Positions 22,985 to 32,760 of a DNA stretch of 64,000 bases are shown one piece after another (position 1 is the first letter of the stretch; the number at the start of each line of letters is the position of its first letter). A program made the translations under genes and the position numbers. Under the pieces are notes generated by a model. The model was given only the letters and a program-made list of their open reading frames with translations, had not been told where the DNA came from and searched no databases. Source of the DNA: Saturnia japonica. Lineage: Eukaryota > Arthropoda > Insecta > Lepidoptera > Saturniidae. The stretch covers positions 9,238,690-9,302,689 of the forward strand of contig CM065328.1 of NCBI GenBank assembly GCA_033032175.1, read 5' to 3'.

Positions 22985-23298
22985 GCACCTATTTTGCGAG
23001 TTGGTCACTGACTTTAATCGTGCCAGCCAATTTTCTACAAGAAGTCCACTAGTCGCCTAATGTTGCTAAAGACTTTCGGGAGGGTCCTCTATATACCAAA
23101 GTGACCAACTCGCTATTAAGCCAGCTCTTTGCACTCTAAAAGCACGTGACTTGCTGTCTTTCTCTTTATTATGCACGCTCGCCATAGGGGGCGTTCTGTG
23201 ACACCTAAAATAAAAAGATGTTTATTGTAATGCCCATTTCTTGTTACAGCTCCGGTGACCATTCGTGCTTGGCATCTAGTCAAGCGTAAAATGGCCAT
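22985..23298 (-). pseudogene. LINE ORF2 C-terminal fragment (RNase H end and Cys/His tail)
   Basis: The minus frame reads TRCQARMVTGAVTRNGHYN, then KHLFILGVTERPLWRACI and HVLLECKELA, the tail of many lepidopteran LINE polyproteins (TGH..LN.HL...G....P.CR.C......HVL.EC). The first cysteine of the usual C-x2-C pair is Trp here (LWRAC). Stops precede and follow it. It lies about 260 bp past the last visible dpr exon, apparently an insertion in that gene's intron. Confidence 0.7.
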
Positions 23299-23564
23299 AG
23301 AGATTTTGGGTTTGGCAGAGGTTAGTGATTTCTTTGCCTGTTTATGATTTATCAGACAATTCTATTCCATGTAATAACTAAGCTATTGTTTTGCCAAAGA
23401 CTTTGTAGGATCTGCAAAGTCATGGAATAGTCTAATAATATAATAAACATCGTAATGAAAGCAGTACATACAGTGCAAACATCGATACATTCCGGCATAA
23501 ATACGAGTATCGCTGGTGTCAACACAATCCTATGAACTAATTTTAATCCATAAATTTCACTTAC

Positions 23565-23778
23565 CAACAACAGAGAGATAGACTCTTCTCACGAGTGGCG
23601 GATGAGTTGATATCTGGCACTCGTAGTAGCCTTCGTCTCTCTCGCTCACGTACTGGATGAGTAGACGCCAATCATTCGGATGCTCAAACGCTAGGGAGTA
23701 CCGTGAGTCGGCAGAATATGTATGGCGTCCGAACGACAGCAAATGAAGTTCTTCACCACGACGTCTCACCCATGATAT
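23565..23778 (-). CDS. Dpr-family Ig-domain protein, third coding exon
   Basis: This 214-bp exon encodes the second half of the first immunoglobulin domain of a Dpr-type neuronal surface protein. It starts after a 'ttttcacag' acceptor with ISWVRRRGEELHLLSFG, giving the core Ig tryptophan (W99 of the joined protein), and continues through YSADSRYSLAF and NDWRLLIQYVSERDEGYYEC to QISTHPP and VYLSVV. Asp144, Gly146, Tyr148 and Cys150 form the D-x-G-x-Y-x-C motif; Cys150 should bond to Cys87 in the preceding exon. YECQISTHP and NDW.L.I are strong Dpr hallmarks. It ends at a good GTAAGT donor (23559-23564) in phase 1. Known Dprs have a second Ig domain next, then a membrane or GPI anchor; neither was found. 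The paralogue cannot be named without comparison. Confidence 0.93.
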
Positions 23779-24714
23779 CTGTGAAAAGCATTTCTATTAT
23801 CTAACATCACGTCATTTTTTAACTAGAATAAGCTGAGAGGAAAAAATTCCACTGTTTCCAGTTCTTCAAATTTATTGATATCTCCTTTAGACCTGTTTTC
23901 AAATGGTTTTCACGTTTACTATAGTCATATTTCATTTGATTTTATTTCGCTTCGTTCACATACAGTTAGCCTGCGTCGGACCAGGCTTATAAAGAAATTC
24001 ATATTAGTATACTTTTTTGTAATTATTTCATCATTTCTAAGTCCACATGAAAGCAGTATATCTATAAACAATATATTGATGTCATTACATTTAAATGCAC
24101 AAATTCATCTGAGCTTTTGGTGAAAATGCCGTGGTGAAGATAGCGACAGGTCATTTTCTACCTCTCACTTAGCTATATGTCTCTCTCGAGTTCGTATTGC
24201 CATGAACCTACCCCTATCTTTTGGCAGCTGTATTTGAAAACTAAATCATTTCTAGACTTAACGTGATCATTCATAGATATTACTTTGGTCAAACACGATA
24301 GTGTTTTTTAAGAAAAAACTTCTGCGCTTAACGTTTTGGTACCAATAGTCTGAGAACAACAGTGACTATGATAAGATGTTAGTCTCCAACTCCCACTGTT
24401 ACTTATAAATCTATCAGAGAAAGCCAGTAGATACCTGTATTATACATTAAATAATCCCAAAATACGACACACCCTATTTGATTGATGAAAGTATTAATTT
24501 TCTTAAATCCGTCATAAATAGTTTATTTGATATTATTTGAAATGGAATTAACATGATAAAATATAACTATTTAGTGAAACTGTGATGGCGTTTAAATCTA
24601 GTATATGGTAATTGGGCTCGAATAGGAAGCAAGTTTCCTGTCTTGTATCTCTATTGCTGAACAAGATTCCAAAAATTTCTGCTAACTTCGTAAAATTAAT
24701 ATATATGCACTAAC
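23779..24714 (-). other. Intron of the dpr-like gene
   Basis: This 936-bp phase-0 intron runs from GTTAGT to a pyrimidine-rich CAG acceptor. Open frames inside it on the plus strand (e.g. 23875-24123) show no protein features. Confidence 0.85.
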
Positions 24715-24926
24715 CGTCTTTTCCCCCAAATCGTGCACCCTGCAATGCAAATACACGCGGCTACCCAGCTGCGCCGTCACGTTGCCAGCCAAAGCGTCAT
24801 CTTCGAAGATCGGCAGCGGTTCTGTTGTTGTCGTTGACACATCCTCTTCGTGGTCTTCATATGCCTCCGTGAAGATCTCGTGCCAAAACGGACCAGTGAT
24901 CACCTTCTTGTCACCGGTTTTGAAAT
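24715..24926 (-). CDS. Dpr-family Ig-domain protein, second coding exon
   Basis: This 212-bp exon begins after the acceptor 'ttattaataacag' and ends in phase 0 at a GTTAGT donor (24709-24714). It encodes a polar lead-in (KTGDKKVITGPFWHEIF, then an acidic/Thr-rich stretch EDHEEDVSTTTTE, residues about 27-62 of the joined protein), then the start of Ig domain 1: GNVTAQLGSRVYLHCRVHDL and GEKT. NVT (74-76) is an N-glycosylation sequon and Cys87 is the first Ig cysteine. Joined to the next exon it gives GEKT-ISWVRR, the usual Dpr text at this junction (KTVSW). The lead-in is typical of Dprs, poorly conserved and exposed. The first two bases complete a codon split from the preceding exon. Confidence 0.92.
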
Positions 24927-26416
24927 CTGTTATTAATAAATAGTATACTATTTCCATTTCTTTATTTTCTCTATTTTACAATTTTAATTTGATAGTTATA
25001 GTGCTGTGACCAAATAAGTAATGATATCGATCTGAATGTATATCGATATGAAATAAGTAGTGACGAATCATCAGATTTTGATTAAAATAAATAAATAAAG
25101 ATTACCTGTCATTATAATTATTTCGTTTCATTGTCGAGTACCTGCCTATACCTACTTATTTTACAACAGCTTCGAAAATTTTGAAGAAGTTGGCATTATC
25201 AATGAAAAATTAATACATGTAACATCTTGTAATGAAATATAATATTAGTTAATAAATTTGTACAAAAGTATCCGGCAGTAGTTTAGTTTCTTACATTTTG
25301 TAAAAAAATATCGGGTCTGTTATCGTGTTACGTTAATCGATATAGCTCCATCCCTATCAGTTTCTCCGACTCTGGTATATACCTGGTATAGACCTGAACG
25401 TCATATTTTATAAAATAATGCATAAATAATGTAAAAAAGACGCTCGTTCAAGTTTTCATAGGAGCTGTCATCGAGAAAATAAAGAAATTGAAATGGTATA
25501 GGTATATGTAACTAGGTTAATGTTTTGATGTTTTATAATAATAAATATAATAATAGTCAGATTGAAACAAATCTCTGATGGAGTGAGACGTTTTAATTAA
25601 AGAATACGTATTAGGTTAGTCAAACAATATTTTGGGTGTAAGGGGGGTCGAATTAAATCCAGACGTTCAAACCAACCTCACCTGCTGAGTAACGAACGAG
25701 GAAATGGCGATAGCGGGGTGGTAGGATGGTTTAGCCCGACTGGGTCGCTACCCCCATGCATGGTGGTGAAAACTTCGTCACAGTGACTCGCTTTTGCGTG
25801 TCGCGTTTTTCGGGGTCAGTCTGTGCATATCCAGTTAAATTAATGCAGGTCAGCATAACAGCAGCGACCGTTGATAGATTGCGATCTCTCGGTGTTTGCC
25901 GTTAAGTTAGGATGTACTTTGCTTACCAACAGGAATAATGGCGTCAATTTGCCGTGCCATTATAAAAAAGGATTTCTTAATTGTAATAATGTTAAGAGGA
26001 AATTCAATTTTAGATCTTTCCTTTTTTTGTAATAATGAAACGCTTAATTTAAGCGCAAAAATAATTTTCTTAATAAAATAATTTTAATATTTCTACTAAA
26101 TCTGTAGCTTAGAGTAAGCACTCCTACATAAATTAAATTGTTTTTAGAGCTCGTAACAATCAATCTTTTATTATATAATCAGGTTAAACAAAACGAGTAA
26201 TATTTTCTTCATTGCTGCATTTAATCATTTAAGCTTATAAGGAATCGTAAAAATAAAATACAGAAGCATAATTATATCTATCATTACCTCTCCTGCCCTT
26301 ACTGGGTTCGAGAAAATAAATAGAGGTATTTTTTTTTATTAAGGACACTATAATAATTGTCGTTACATAACACGATTTATATTATTTATATACAAGATCA
26401 AATTTGAAATACACAC
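24927..26416 (-). other. Proposed intron of the dpr-like gene
   Basis: This 1,490-bp interval lies between the proposed signal-peptide exon and the second coding exon. It carries an inverted family D repeat at 25620-25950 and otherwise AT-rich non-coding DNA. Confidence 0.6.
25620..25950 (-). repeat. Dispersed repeat family D, inverted copy
   Basis: It reads as the complement of 53400-53790 and 16325-16610, with the same order of landmarks: the cgggct/agcccgactggg block, the hairpin-like accatgcatggt text and the cgggatcag-like block. It lies in the proposed first coding intron of the dpr-like gene. Confidence 0.8.
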
Positions 26417-26492
26417 CCGGTATCTGAGGAGCTATAACACATAATGTCCTAGTTAGCAGCGAGCAGAAGATCAAAAGCCCTGCCGATGTCAT
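26417..26492 (-). CDS. Dpr-family Ig-domain protein, proposed first coding exon (signal peptide)
   Basis: ATG at 26490-26492 starts MTSAGLLIFCSLLTRTLCVI followed by APQIP, a hydrophobic leader as expected at the N-terminus of a secreted or membrane Ig protein. It ends with a single G before GTGTGT (26411-26416). This phase-1 end joins the AT that opens the 24715-24926 exon to make GAT (Asp26), so the frame runs straight into KTGDKK. An in-frame TGA at 26526-26528 lies upstream, so the ATG is the likely start. The donor is weaker than the other two and the leader has an arginine in its core. The exon is inferred from position, strand, phase and hydrophobicity rather than from conserved residues. 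A chance match remains possible. Confidence 0.6.
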
Positions 26493-26558
26493 TCTGTCAG
26501 CCTCGCGACTTGGGAGCCATAGATTTCATCTGGCTAAACTGTGCCGATGATTTTGTAC
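26493..26558 (-). other. Proposed 5' UTR part of the first coding exon
   Basis: A possible acceptor, 'ttaccaatttcag' (minus strand, ending at 26559), lies 66 bp upstream of the proposed ATG, so the exon may begin at 26558 and a further 5' non-coding exon would lie at higher coordinates. A short upstream frame is present (see 26497-26529). Confidence 0.35.
26497..26529 (-). other. Possible upstream ORF before the dpr-like start
   Basis: MKSMAPKSRG plus a stop, in another frame, ends 4 bases before the proposed dpr-like ATG. If the transcript begins upstream, this frame could reduce initiation at the main ATG. It could equally be chance. Confidence 0.3.
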
Positions 26559-26971
26559 CTGAAATTGGTAACTGGCTTTAATGAATAACTTTAAATGTAA
26601 CTTAAATATTGGTAAACTTAACTGCAAGTAAAAATCTGTCGTATCATTTTTTATCTTCAGTTAATATTTAATTTAAAAACACAGTACTAAGTAATATAAC
26701 CATTGTGCTTTTCCATACCTATCTATTCCATGATGATCTTTACTTATTATGTAATGAAAATAAAGGAAGATCACAAACGACACCAGATGATTTTACATTC
26801 ACAACATCCCATGACCATCTATAATCACATTCAAACAGGTCTGCAGTATCACTTGAAGTCAGTCAAAATGTCGACATGTACAACTAAAATAATCAAAGAA
26901 GATTCCAAGGTACCTTAGGAAGAAAGCTCTGTATACTACAGTTTTACTTATTACCGAGCATGAAAAATACC
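26559..26971. other. No feature seen
   Basis: AT-rich sequence upstream (gene sense) of the proposed first coding exon. No promoter element can be defended. A 71-codon plus frame at 26703-26918 has no family features. Confidence 0.4.
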
Positions 26972-27717
26972 TTTCAACACACTTGCTCATAAATGTACAA
27001 ATATTCCGCAATTAGGACATAATGACACCTGTAATCAAACTGTGACTTTATTCATTGCTTAATTACTTCACAAGTGAGCTCTAGAGTATCATTGAAATTT
27101 ATATATTCATTCGAGCAATGACATAAGCGCATAAAAGCTTCAAATTGACATGGATTTTACTAACTGCATATTTACTAATGAGCTTTCTGGGTAGAGATAA
27201 ACTTTATTCAATGACACTATAGCTCATAAAGTGGTTTAATATCACCGCAATCAGGCACATAATGACACCTGTAATCAAACTGTGACTTTTTCATTGCTAT
27301 TATTCACAAGTGAGTTATAGAGTACCATTGAAAATTATTATATTCAATTCGAGTAATGACATAAGCGCATAAAAGCTTCAAATTACATAATTTTACTAAC
27401 TGCATATTTACTAATTGTTTCTCTAAATAAACTTTTTTCAACACACTTGCTCATAAAGTGGTTCTAATATCACCGCAATTAGGCACATAATGACACCTGT
27501 AATCAAACTGTGACTTTTTCATTGCTATTATTCACAAGTGAGTTATAGAGTATCATTGAAAATTATTATATTCATTCGAGTAATGACATAAGCGCATAAA
27601 AGCTTCAAATTATATAATTTTACTAACTGCACATTTACTAATTGTTTCTCTAAATAAACTTTTTATGTACTAAATAAAATTATTTTTTATTATTATTTTC
27701 TTCACAAGTGTGTTGAA
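26972..27717. mobile_element. TIR-bounded array of three ~230-bp tandem units
   Basis: Perfect 14-bp inverted repeats, tttcaacacacttg (26972-26985) and caagtgtgttgaaa (27704-27717), bound about 746 bp. Inside are three head-to-tail units starting near 26972, 27204 and 27435. Each has the same landmarks: 'gctcataaa', 'cataatgacacctgtaatca', 'cattcgagtaatgacataag' and 'gcgcataaaagcttcaaatt'. Units 2 and 3 are almost identical; unit 1 is more diverged. No coding frame crosses them. The layout suits a non-autonomous DNA transposon built from tandem subrepeats, or a short satellite array bounded by inverted ends. I do not recognise the family. Confidence 0.75.
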
Positions 27718-27735
27718 AAACGTCGTATGATACAC

Positions 27736-27841
27736 GTGTGTATTGGTGATTACCATCCTCGGCTCTCTTAAGACCCTCACGGCCTCACCTAACGGCTCGG
27801 GTCTCAATGGCGCCTCAGCGGTAATCACCAACATTACACAC
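27736..27841. repeat. GC-rich hairpin with 19-bp arms
   Basis: gtgtgtattggtgattacc (27736-27754) pairs with ggtaatcaccaacattacac (27820-27839, then ac), with a short bulge. The loop of about 65 bp is unusually GC-rich for this window and has repeated 'cggctc', 'cctcac' and 'ggcgcctca' motifs. It sits 18 bp right of the tandem-array TIR and may belong to the same element. Confidence 0.8.
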
Positions 27842-28194
27842 TTACTATTATTAATTAAAATTACAAATTCTGTCGCGATTGTTTTATTTGATATATGTTA
27901 ATACTACCATAGCTCTAGCTATATTAAAATAATGATGCCACAATGATAATAAATCAATTGACGTGGATTAAAATTTTGTAATGAGCTTTGGGGAGAGAAA
28001 ACATATTAATGAACATAGTATAGGGGTAGCGTCAGGCCTAGTTATCAACGACCCGCAATTTAAGAAGGTCAGTTTCCTTTTATATATCAAATGCGAACAT
28101 AAATATCAATAAAAAATCTACGACATCGTCTACATCTACGACAGTCGGCTAATGTAAATCGTCATCCGAGCTTACTGGTAATTGTCTTGTAGAT
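27842..28194. other. No feature seen
   Basis: AT-rich sequence between the hairpin and the Gypsy-like remnant. Confidence 0.4.
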
Positions 28195-28551
28195 GAACTA
28201 TTGCAAGGGGAGGATCCTCCGACCAGACGGGTGTTATGTCTGGCGGGCAGCTGCCCAACGGTTGTAGTCGGGTTCTTGTATATGTACTCAATTGAAGAGT
28301 TAATTTCTTTATCGCAATGTAGGATGCGTCGTATGTGACTCGATAGATGTCGCTACATCACTCCCCTCCGAGACCGGAGGTCGATAGCAGGTTGAGTCGT
28401 CCATACATCTTGTGATGCTTGCCGGGCTAGTGGAATGTTCCAGTGAGTCGGAACCAGATGCCGCATAGTTCACGGTGAGTCGGAACTGTCTGCGGTGAAG
28501 CCCCAGTGAGTTGGGGTGATGCCCCCAGTGAGTCGGGATAATGCCCCAGTG
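28195..28551 (+). repeat. GC-rich LTR-element-like block with short repeats
   Basis: The G+C content rises sharply. Four copies of gtgagt(c/t)gg lie between 28440 and 28540, and the block runs directly into the integrase-tail frame. It is probably rearranged sequence of the same LTR retrotransposon, but LTR boundaries cannot be set. Confidence 0.45.
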
Positions 28552-28848
28552 ATACCACGTGATTTAAATTCCTGCACACATGTTTTTCTCCGGCAAGATC
28601 ACGTCAGAAGGTCGCTCGAACAGCCTTATACCGGTCCCTATAAAGTTGTGGAAAGACGTCCGAAATATTTCACACTTGAAATAAAAGGGAAAATGACGAA
28701 CGTTTCCGTGGACAGGTTGAAAACCGCATATATAATGAAAGAAGTCCAAGTTCCAGTTCCAGCTCCCACTTCAACTACCACAACTAATACAGAGAGAAGA
28801 ACACGGAGTGGGCGCTTAATAAAGAAACCAAATTTTTATCGCCCGTAG
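28552..28848 (+). pseudogene. Ty3/Gypsy integrase C-terminal fragment
   Basis: The frame encodes IPRDLNSCTHVFLRQDHVRR, then EQPYTGPYKVVERRPKYFTL and VSVDRLKTAYI, ending RTRSGRLIKKPNFYRP and TAG at 28846-28848. This is the C-terminal tail of lepidopteran Ty3/Gypsy Pol: the L..C.HVF.R.D.V..PL..PY.GPY.V..R small barrel, the N.S.DRLKPAY strand and a basic RSGR..K.P end. Everything upstream (gag, protease, RT, RNase H, integrase core) is missing, so it cannot function. Following sequence may be the 3' LTR. Confidence 0.85.
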
Positions 28849-28855
28849 TCACGGT

Positions 28856-29090
28856 CTGAGCGGGGGAATGATGTGGTGTACTATACGCTCCGCTTATTAA
28901 ATCTATACCGCGGTACAAGATGTGACGTCATGATTCTCGTAATAATCATAATATTCACCCCTACAGTCTCAATTGACTTAAATAAGGTAATGCTTGAACT
29001 CTGACTTCACTTCCTTGTCATTCAAAACGAAACTTTAAATCCAATGCGAAACGAACCAAATTATTCATATTTTCCACCCCTCCCCAGTGA
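28856..29090 (+). repeat. Candidate 3' LTR of the Gypsy-like remnant
   Basis: A purine run gagcgggggaa (28857-28867) is followed at once by TGATGTGGTGTACTATACGC, as expected for a polypurine tract next to a TG-starting LTR. The paired 5' LTR was not found, so the right end is a guess. Confidence 0.5.
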
Positions 29091-29437
29091 ACGTGTAAAA
29101 CCTTCCTTGTTCATATAAATTTAACTACACAATTAATTAGAAACTTGAAAACCAAATTCCAACACCCAAACTCTATAATACCCTGAAGCGAGTATTGCAT
29201 CACTGGATCTACATCGCATAGTTTCAAAGCTCGGTAGATCTTGGACCGAATTGAAGAAAACTCTGTTGAACAATAATTTGTAACATGTTCAGATTCTAAG
29301 TTGTTTCTTCGAGATAAACTTATAATTGCTTTTCTTGATTCGATCAAAATATATTTAGGATAGGAATATGTATAGGATAGAATATTTTTTATTAACATAC
29401 AAAATCTATAATATTTCTTTTTCTTTTCATAATATAA
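29091..29437. other. No feature seen
   Basis: AT-rich. A 95-codon minus frame at 29111-29398 has no recognisable features. Confidence 0.4.
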
Positions 29438-30052
29438 CTAGCTGTGCTCCACGGATTTACCCGTGTTAATTTTATCAGATAAACACCGCACCGCCAACGC
29501 ACCTGTGTAGTCTATCATAATTTTATTGTTCTTCCCGCAAGTTAAAAATTATTTTAATTTTCCATTACCTCCTATACTATGTGTTCAAATAACCTGATAT
29601 AAAGAGCAAAATTTAACTTCATAAAATTGTATTTATAATGAAGTAAGTTTTGTTCGTAAGGATTAAAATGCCTTGTCTAAAAATATTGCTTGTAAATCAC
29701 TTTTTAATTTTGAACAAATCTTTGTCACGAAATACCTTATTGTGACTTTTGTATAAGAGATAGGCATATAATATCACAGACCTTTTTTGGATATACTAAG
29801 GGCCAATATTGTTTTAGAGCATTATATTTCCGTATCATTAACGATTAAGCCAGCGCACGCGGATAAAACGGTACGGGATTCCGACTTACGTAACAAAAAT
29901 CATTTTTAAAGCTGGCTAAAAGTTGTGGCCTAATGTTCTATATCCTATGCCTATTCCCCTTGAGTCTGGCTATTATATACAAATAGAATTTTTCCAATCC
30001 GGTTGGTAGTTCCAGAGATTAGTGTGTTTAAACAAACAAAGAAACAAAAAAA
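29438..30052 (-). mobile_element. Helitron-like family A copy
   Basis: On the minus strand it starts with the family's 'gtttgtttaaac' and 'ctctggaactacc' text and ends gcacagCTAG^T (CTAG at 29438-29441). The interior shares 'aagagataggcatat' and 'gtaaggattaa' landmarks, inverted, with 33400-34057 and 37480-38078. No Rep/helicase coding is present, so it is non-autonomous. Confidence 0.7.
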
Positions 30053-30084
30053 CTCTTACGCTTTGATGATGGTGTATCTCGTTT

Positions 30085-30240
30085 TATATGATAGGTTAGG
30101 TTTTTTAATAGTATCACGACCACGTGAAAGGACTGTATCTGATGCTTAGCATAGTATAATTCAAAAACAGAGGCGACCACCGAAAGATATAACAATCCAA
30201 CGGTAGTCGCCACCGTCATTCCGGCTTGCTCAAATGTATC
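30085..30240 (+). repeat. Dispersed repeat family D, 5' part only
   Basis: 'aatagtatcacgacca', 'gcgaccaccgaaagatata' and 'ggtagtcgccaccgtcat' follow the order at the start of 53400-53790. The 3' half is absent. Confidence 0.7.
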
Positions 30241-30339
30241 TTTCATGTTATGTTTTTAGGATTACATGTAGTAGGAAAGATAGAACACACTACACATGGA
30301 GGATACCGTAAAGCTGGATATATGGGAATATGCAAAATA

Positions 30340-30991
30340 TAGTGTAAACTCTTTATAACGTTATCCTTTATAACGATAAGTTTATCCCTATAACGTTGAA
30401 GTGAGCCCAAATTGGTTGGTTTGCGTTGAAACCCACATATTGAAACACTCTTTATAGCGATACGCCATTCTCTATCACGAAGAAATATGTTCATATTTTT
30501 AGACAGTAAATATTTATTATCGATATTATTGTTTATTATCAGGTAACAAAAGACTTTGAATCTCCGAAACATCCGAGGTCGGTCTAGCTTTTGTTATCAT
30601 TAATTGCCTTGAACACGTGCAGTATGACGCATTGTTTTCTCGGAAGTGATGGTCTTCGACCAAGCATACTGGGTATCTATCGTATTATCAGTCGTAAACC
30701 TACTTTGAAACTGTTAACATGGCCAGTAAACAGAAAGCGATTAGTGTTAGATTAGATATGTATAGAATACATAAAATAATACAAAACAAGTACTGGCATA
30801 GCAAAAAACGTCAGACAAAGTTATCAGACTATATGTGTAAACAATAATTTATAAGCATTTATTATCTAAGACATACATATTAAAAATTCTGGTTAATTTG
30901 GTTGTTTTTTTGTTCACTCCATATAACGACAACTCTCTATAACGACAAAAATGCTCAGTCCCTTGTGTTTCGTTATAAAGAGTTTACACTG
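30340..30991 (+). mobile_element. pogo/Tigger-like deletion derivative
   Basis: The ends (C/T)AGTGTAAACTCTTTATAACG are inverted at 30340 and 30991 and flanked by TA (30338-30339 and 30992-30993). CAGTG...CTC..TATAACG is the end consensus of pogo/Tigger elements of the Tc1/mariner superfamily. Subterminal 'tataacg' repeats occur at both ends. The left terminal C is mutated to T. Interior coding is reduced to a short N-terminal piece (30719-30800). Length is 652 bp. Confidence 0.88.
30719..30800 (+). pseudogene. pogo-like transposase N-terminal remnant
   Basis: An ATG inside the TIR-bounded element opens MASKQKAISVRLDMYRIHKI. It resembles the MASKRK.LS...K..I start of pogo/Tigger transposases, where the DNA-binding helices begin. 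The frame soon ends and the rest of the transposase is deleted. Confidence 0.55.
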
Positions 30992-31244
30992 TATATGAGG
31001 GAGAAAAGGGAATTAGGTTGAACAGTCTTTCAGAACACTCACCATGATAGAGACGGTAGAAACCGTAAGTACATAAAATAATATAGGGGTTCAGATCAGA
31101 AGCCAGAAACTCAGGTTCAGTTTTCTGGTATTCCTCTATTTTTGATAAAGTATTTCCATTTTATAATCTCATTACTTTTGCTCTAAGTATCTTTTCACAC
31201 TATTACTATGTCCCTCGCTATAATAAAATACCCCTTTTTTTTTT

Positions 31245-31350
31245 TTTGAAATGACTACACTGTTAGCCTTAGGGGCCTGAAGCCGCTGCGGCTTTTACAG
31301 CTTCACCGAACTTGGGGGCGAGCGCTTAGGGCACTCAGCCGCGCCCCTGA
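31245..31350 (+). repeat. Dispersed repeat family F
   Basis: After a T run it reads 'tgttagccttaggggcctga', then 'gccgctgcggcttttacagc' and 'ttcaccgaactt'. Related copies are at 45801-45880 and 47775-47855. The class is unknown; this copy is the longest. Confidence 0.8.
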
Positions 31351-31383
31351 CTTTTCATCGGCATCATTTTTTATCCTCGCTTC

Positions 31384-31451
31384 TATGATTTGTCAAGGCG
31401 TATGATTGGCCGAAGCCTATGATCGGTCGACGACTACGATTGGTTGACGAC
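31384..31451. repeat. 17-bp tandem repeat
   Basis: Four successive 17-mers: tatgatttgtcaaggcg, tatgattggccgaagcc, tatgatcggtcgacgac and tacgattggttgacgac. Confidence 0.85.
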
Positions 31452-31745
31452 TAACTCACAAACGATCAATTGTAAATGTACGTAGTTTATGATAAATCTA
31501 ATATATTATAATAATGTGTGCATTGGTTATTTATTAGTTTACATGTTTACGTATTCACAAACTACCCGGCAATTCTAATATATTATTTTTTAACCTTACA
31601 ATGATTGACAATGATTGGTCGACGACTAATGTTATCAATTAAACATCTTATATATTTTAATAATGTACGTATTATTTAATAATTAGTTAACAATTGTACT
31701 TGCAAACTACCCGAATGTTCATATATATTATTAACCTTACAATAC
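31435..31745. repeat. Imperfect direct duplication of ~150-180 bp
   Basis: Two blocks, from about 31435 and from about 31612, share the order 'gattggt(t/c)gacgactaa', 'ataataatgt', 'gcaaactacccg' or 'cacaaactacccg', and 'ttaaccttacaat'. Similarity is moderate. Confidence 0.6.
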
Positions 31746-32499
31746 GTACAGTACATAAAATAAAATTGGTTAAAATTCAACAATAATATAATCTATATTC
31801 CATTACGAAATGGAATCTTCATTAATTCTTTTGTTCAGAACACGTACTCAGACACCAGTTTTTGCTAAACTTAATCACCAGACAATTCAATGTATGGGTA
31901 ATACAAATACATACATCTCTATTAAATATAGATTATAGGTCCAGATTTCTTTACCAATAAAATAAAAGTAATTTGGCATTCATATTTTTATGGTTTATTT
32001 ATTTTTGTTTAAAAAAATTTGTATTATACAAAAATATGTAAACAAAGAAAGAAAGAACATGGTCTAACGCCCATACAATACTACTGTTTTTGGCCGTGAC
32101 GTATATTTAATTATCTTCTACTGACAAATAGCCACAGAATTTCTTAACTTCGAAGATTTAGCGCCTCATAAACAAATAAATAAACAAATATATATGCTCG
32201 TAAAAACTTGGTATAACGAATATTACGCAAGATCCTTCCTCGGATACATTCGTTAAGTAAAAATAACCCGAAACAATAACCTAGATGTTGTAATATATTA
32301 ATATTTCGCTGCCGGATAATACCGACAAAGGGCATGCCATTTCGCATACGATGTAAGAATTATTGTTGAAAAACTTACGTAATTATATTTCTTTCTTTTT
32401 TCTCTTTTATATTATAAATCTCAAGAGATAATTTGTTTGAGCGTGCTAAGCTCTGAAACTACCAGTGACATTTGAGGGATTTTTTTTTTATTTTCTCTA
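31746..32499. other. AT-rich sequence, no feature seen
   Basis: A weak family A-like 'gctctgaaactaccag' lies near 32450. Nothing else was recognised. Confidence 0.45.
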
Positions 32500-32760
32500 C
32501 CTACCTTCCAACCTGTCTACTTCAAAAAAGGGGTTATCAATTCGGTTGTATTTTTTTTTTTATTAGCTCATAACTCTATCATTTATAAACCGATTTAATC
32601 ATTATTTTTTGTTTGGAAAGGGTATATTTTCAAAATGAATCTCATTTTAATTTAATTGTCATTGGACCTTGGATTTCGAAGATACACCCGAAAACTCCTC
32701 AAAATTAAATAGAAAATCTATAGTGATTGATTGGTAGGTTTATGATAATCCAAGACCTGG
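32500..32760 (-). repeat. Dispersed repeat family K
   Basis: The reverse complement shares 'tgtatcttcgaaatccaagg', 'tccaatgacaatt', 'aatcggtttataaa' and 'gagttatgagct' with 48882-49075. Confidence 0.7.

Noticed and set aside
30243..30572. 109-codon minus frame as a gene
   Set aside because: It crosses the left TIR of the pogo-like element and has no recognisable protein features.
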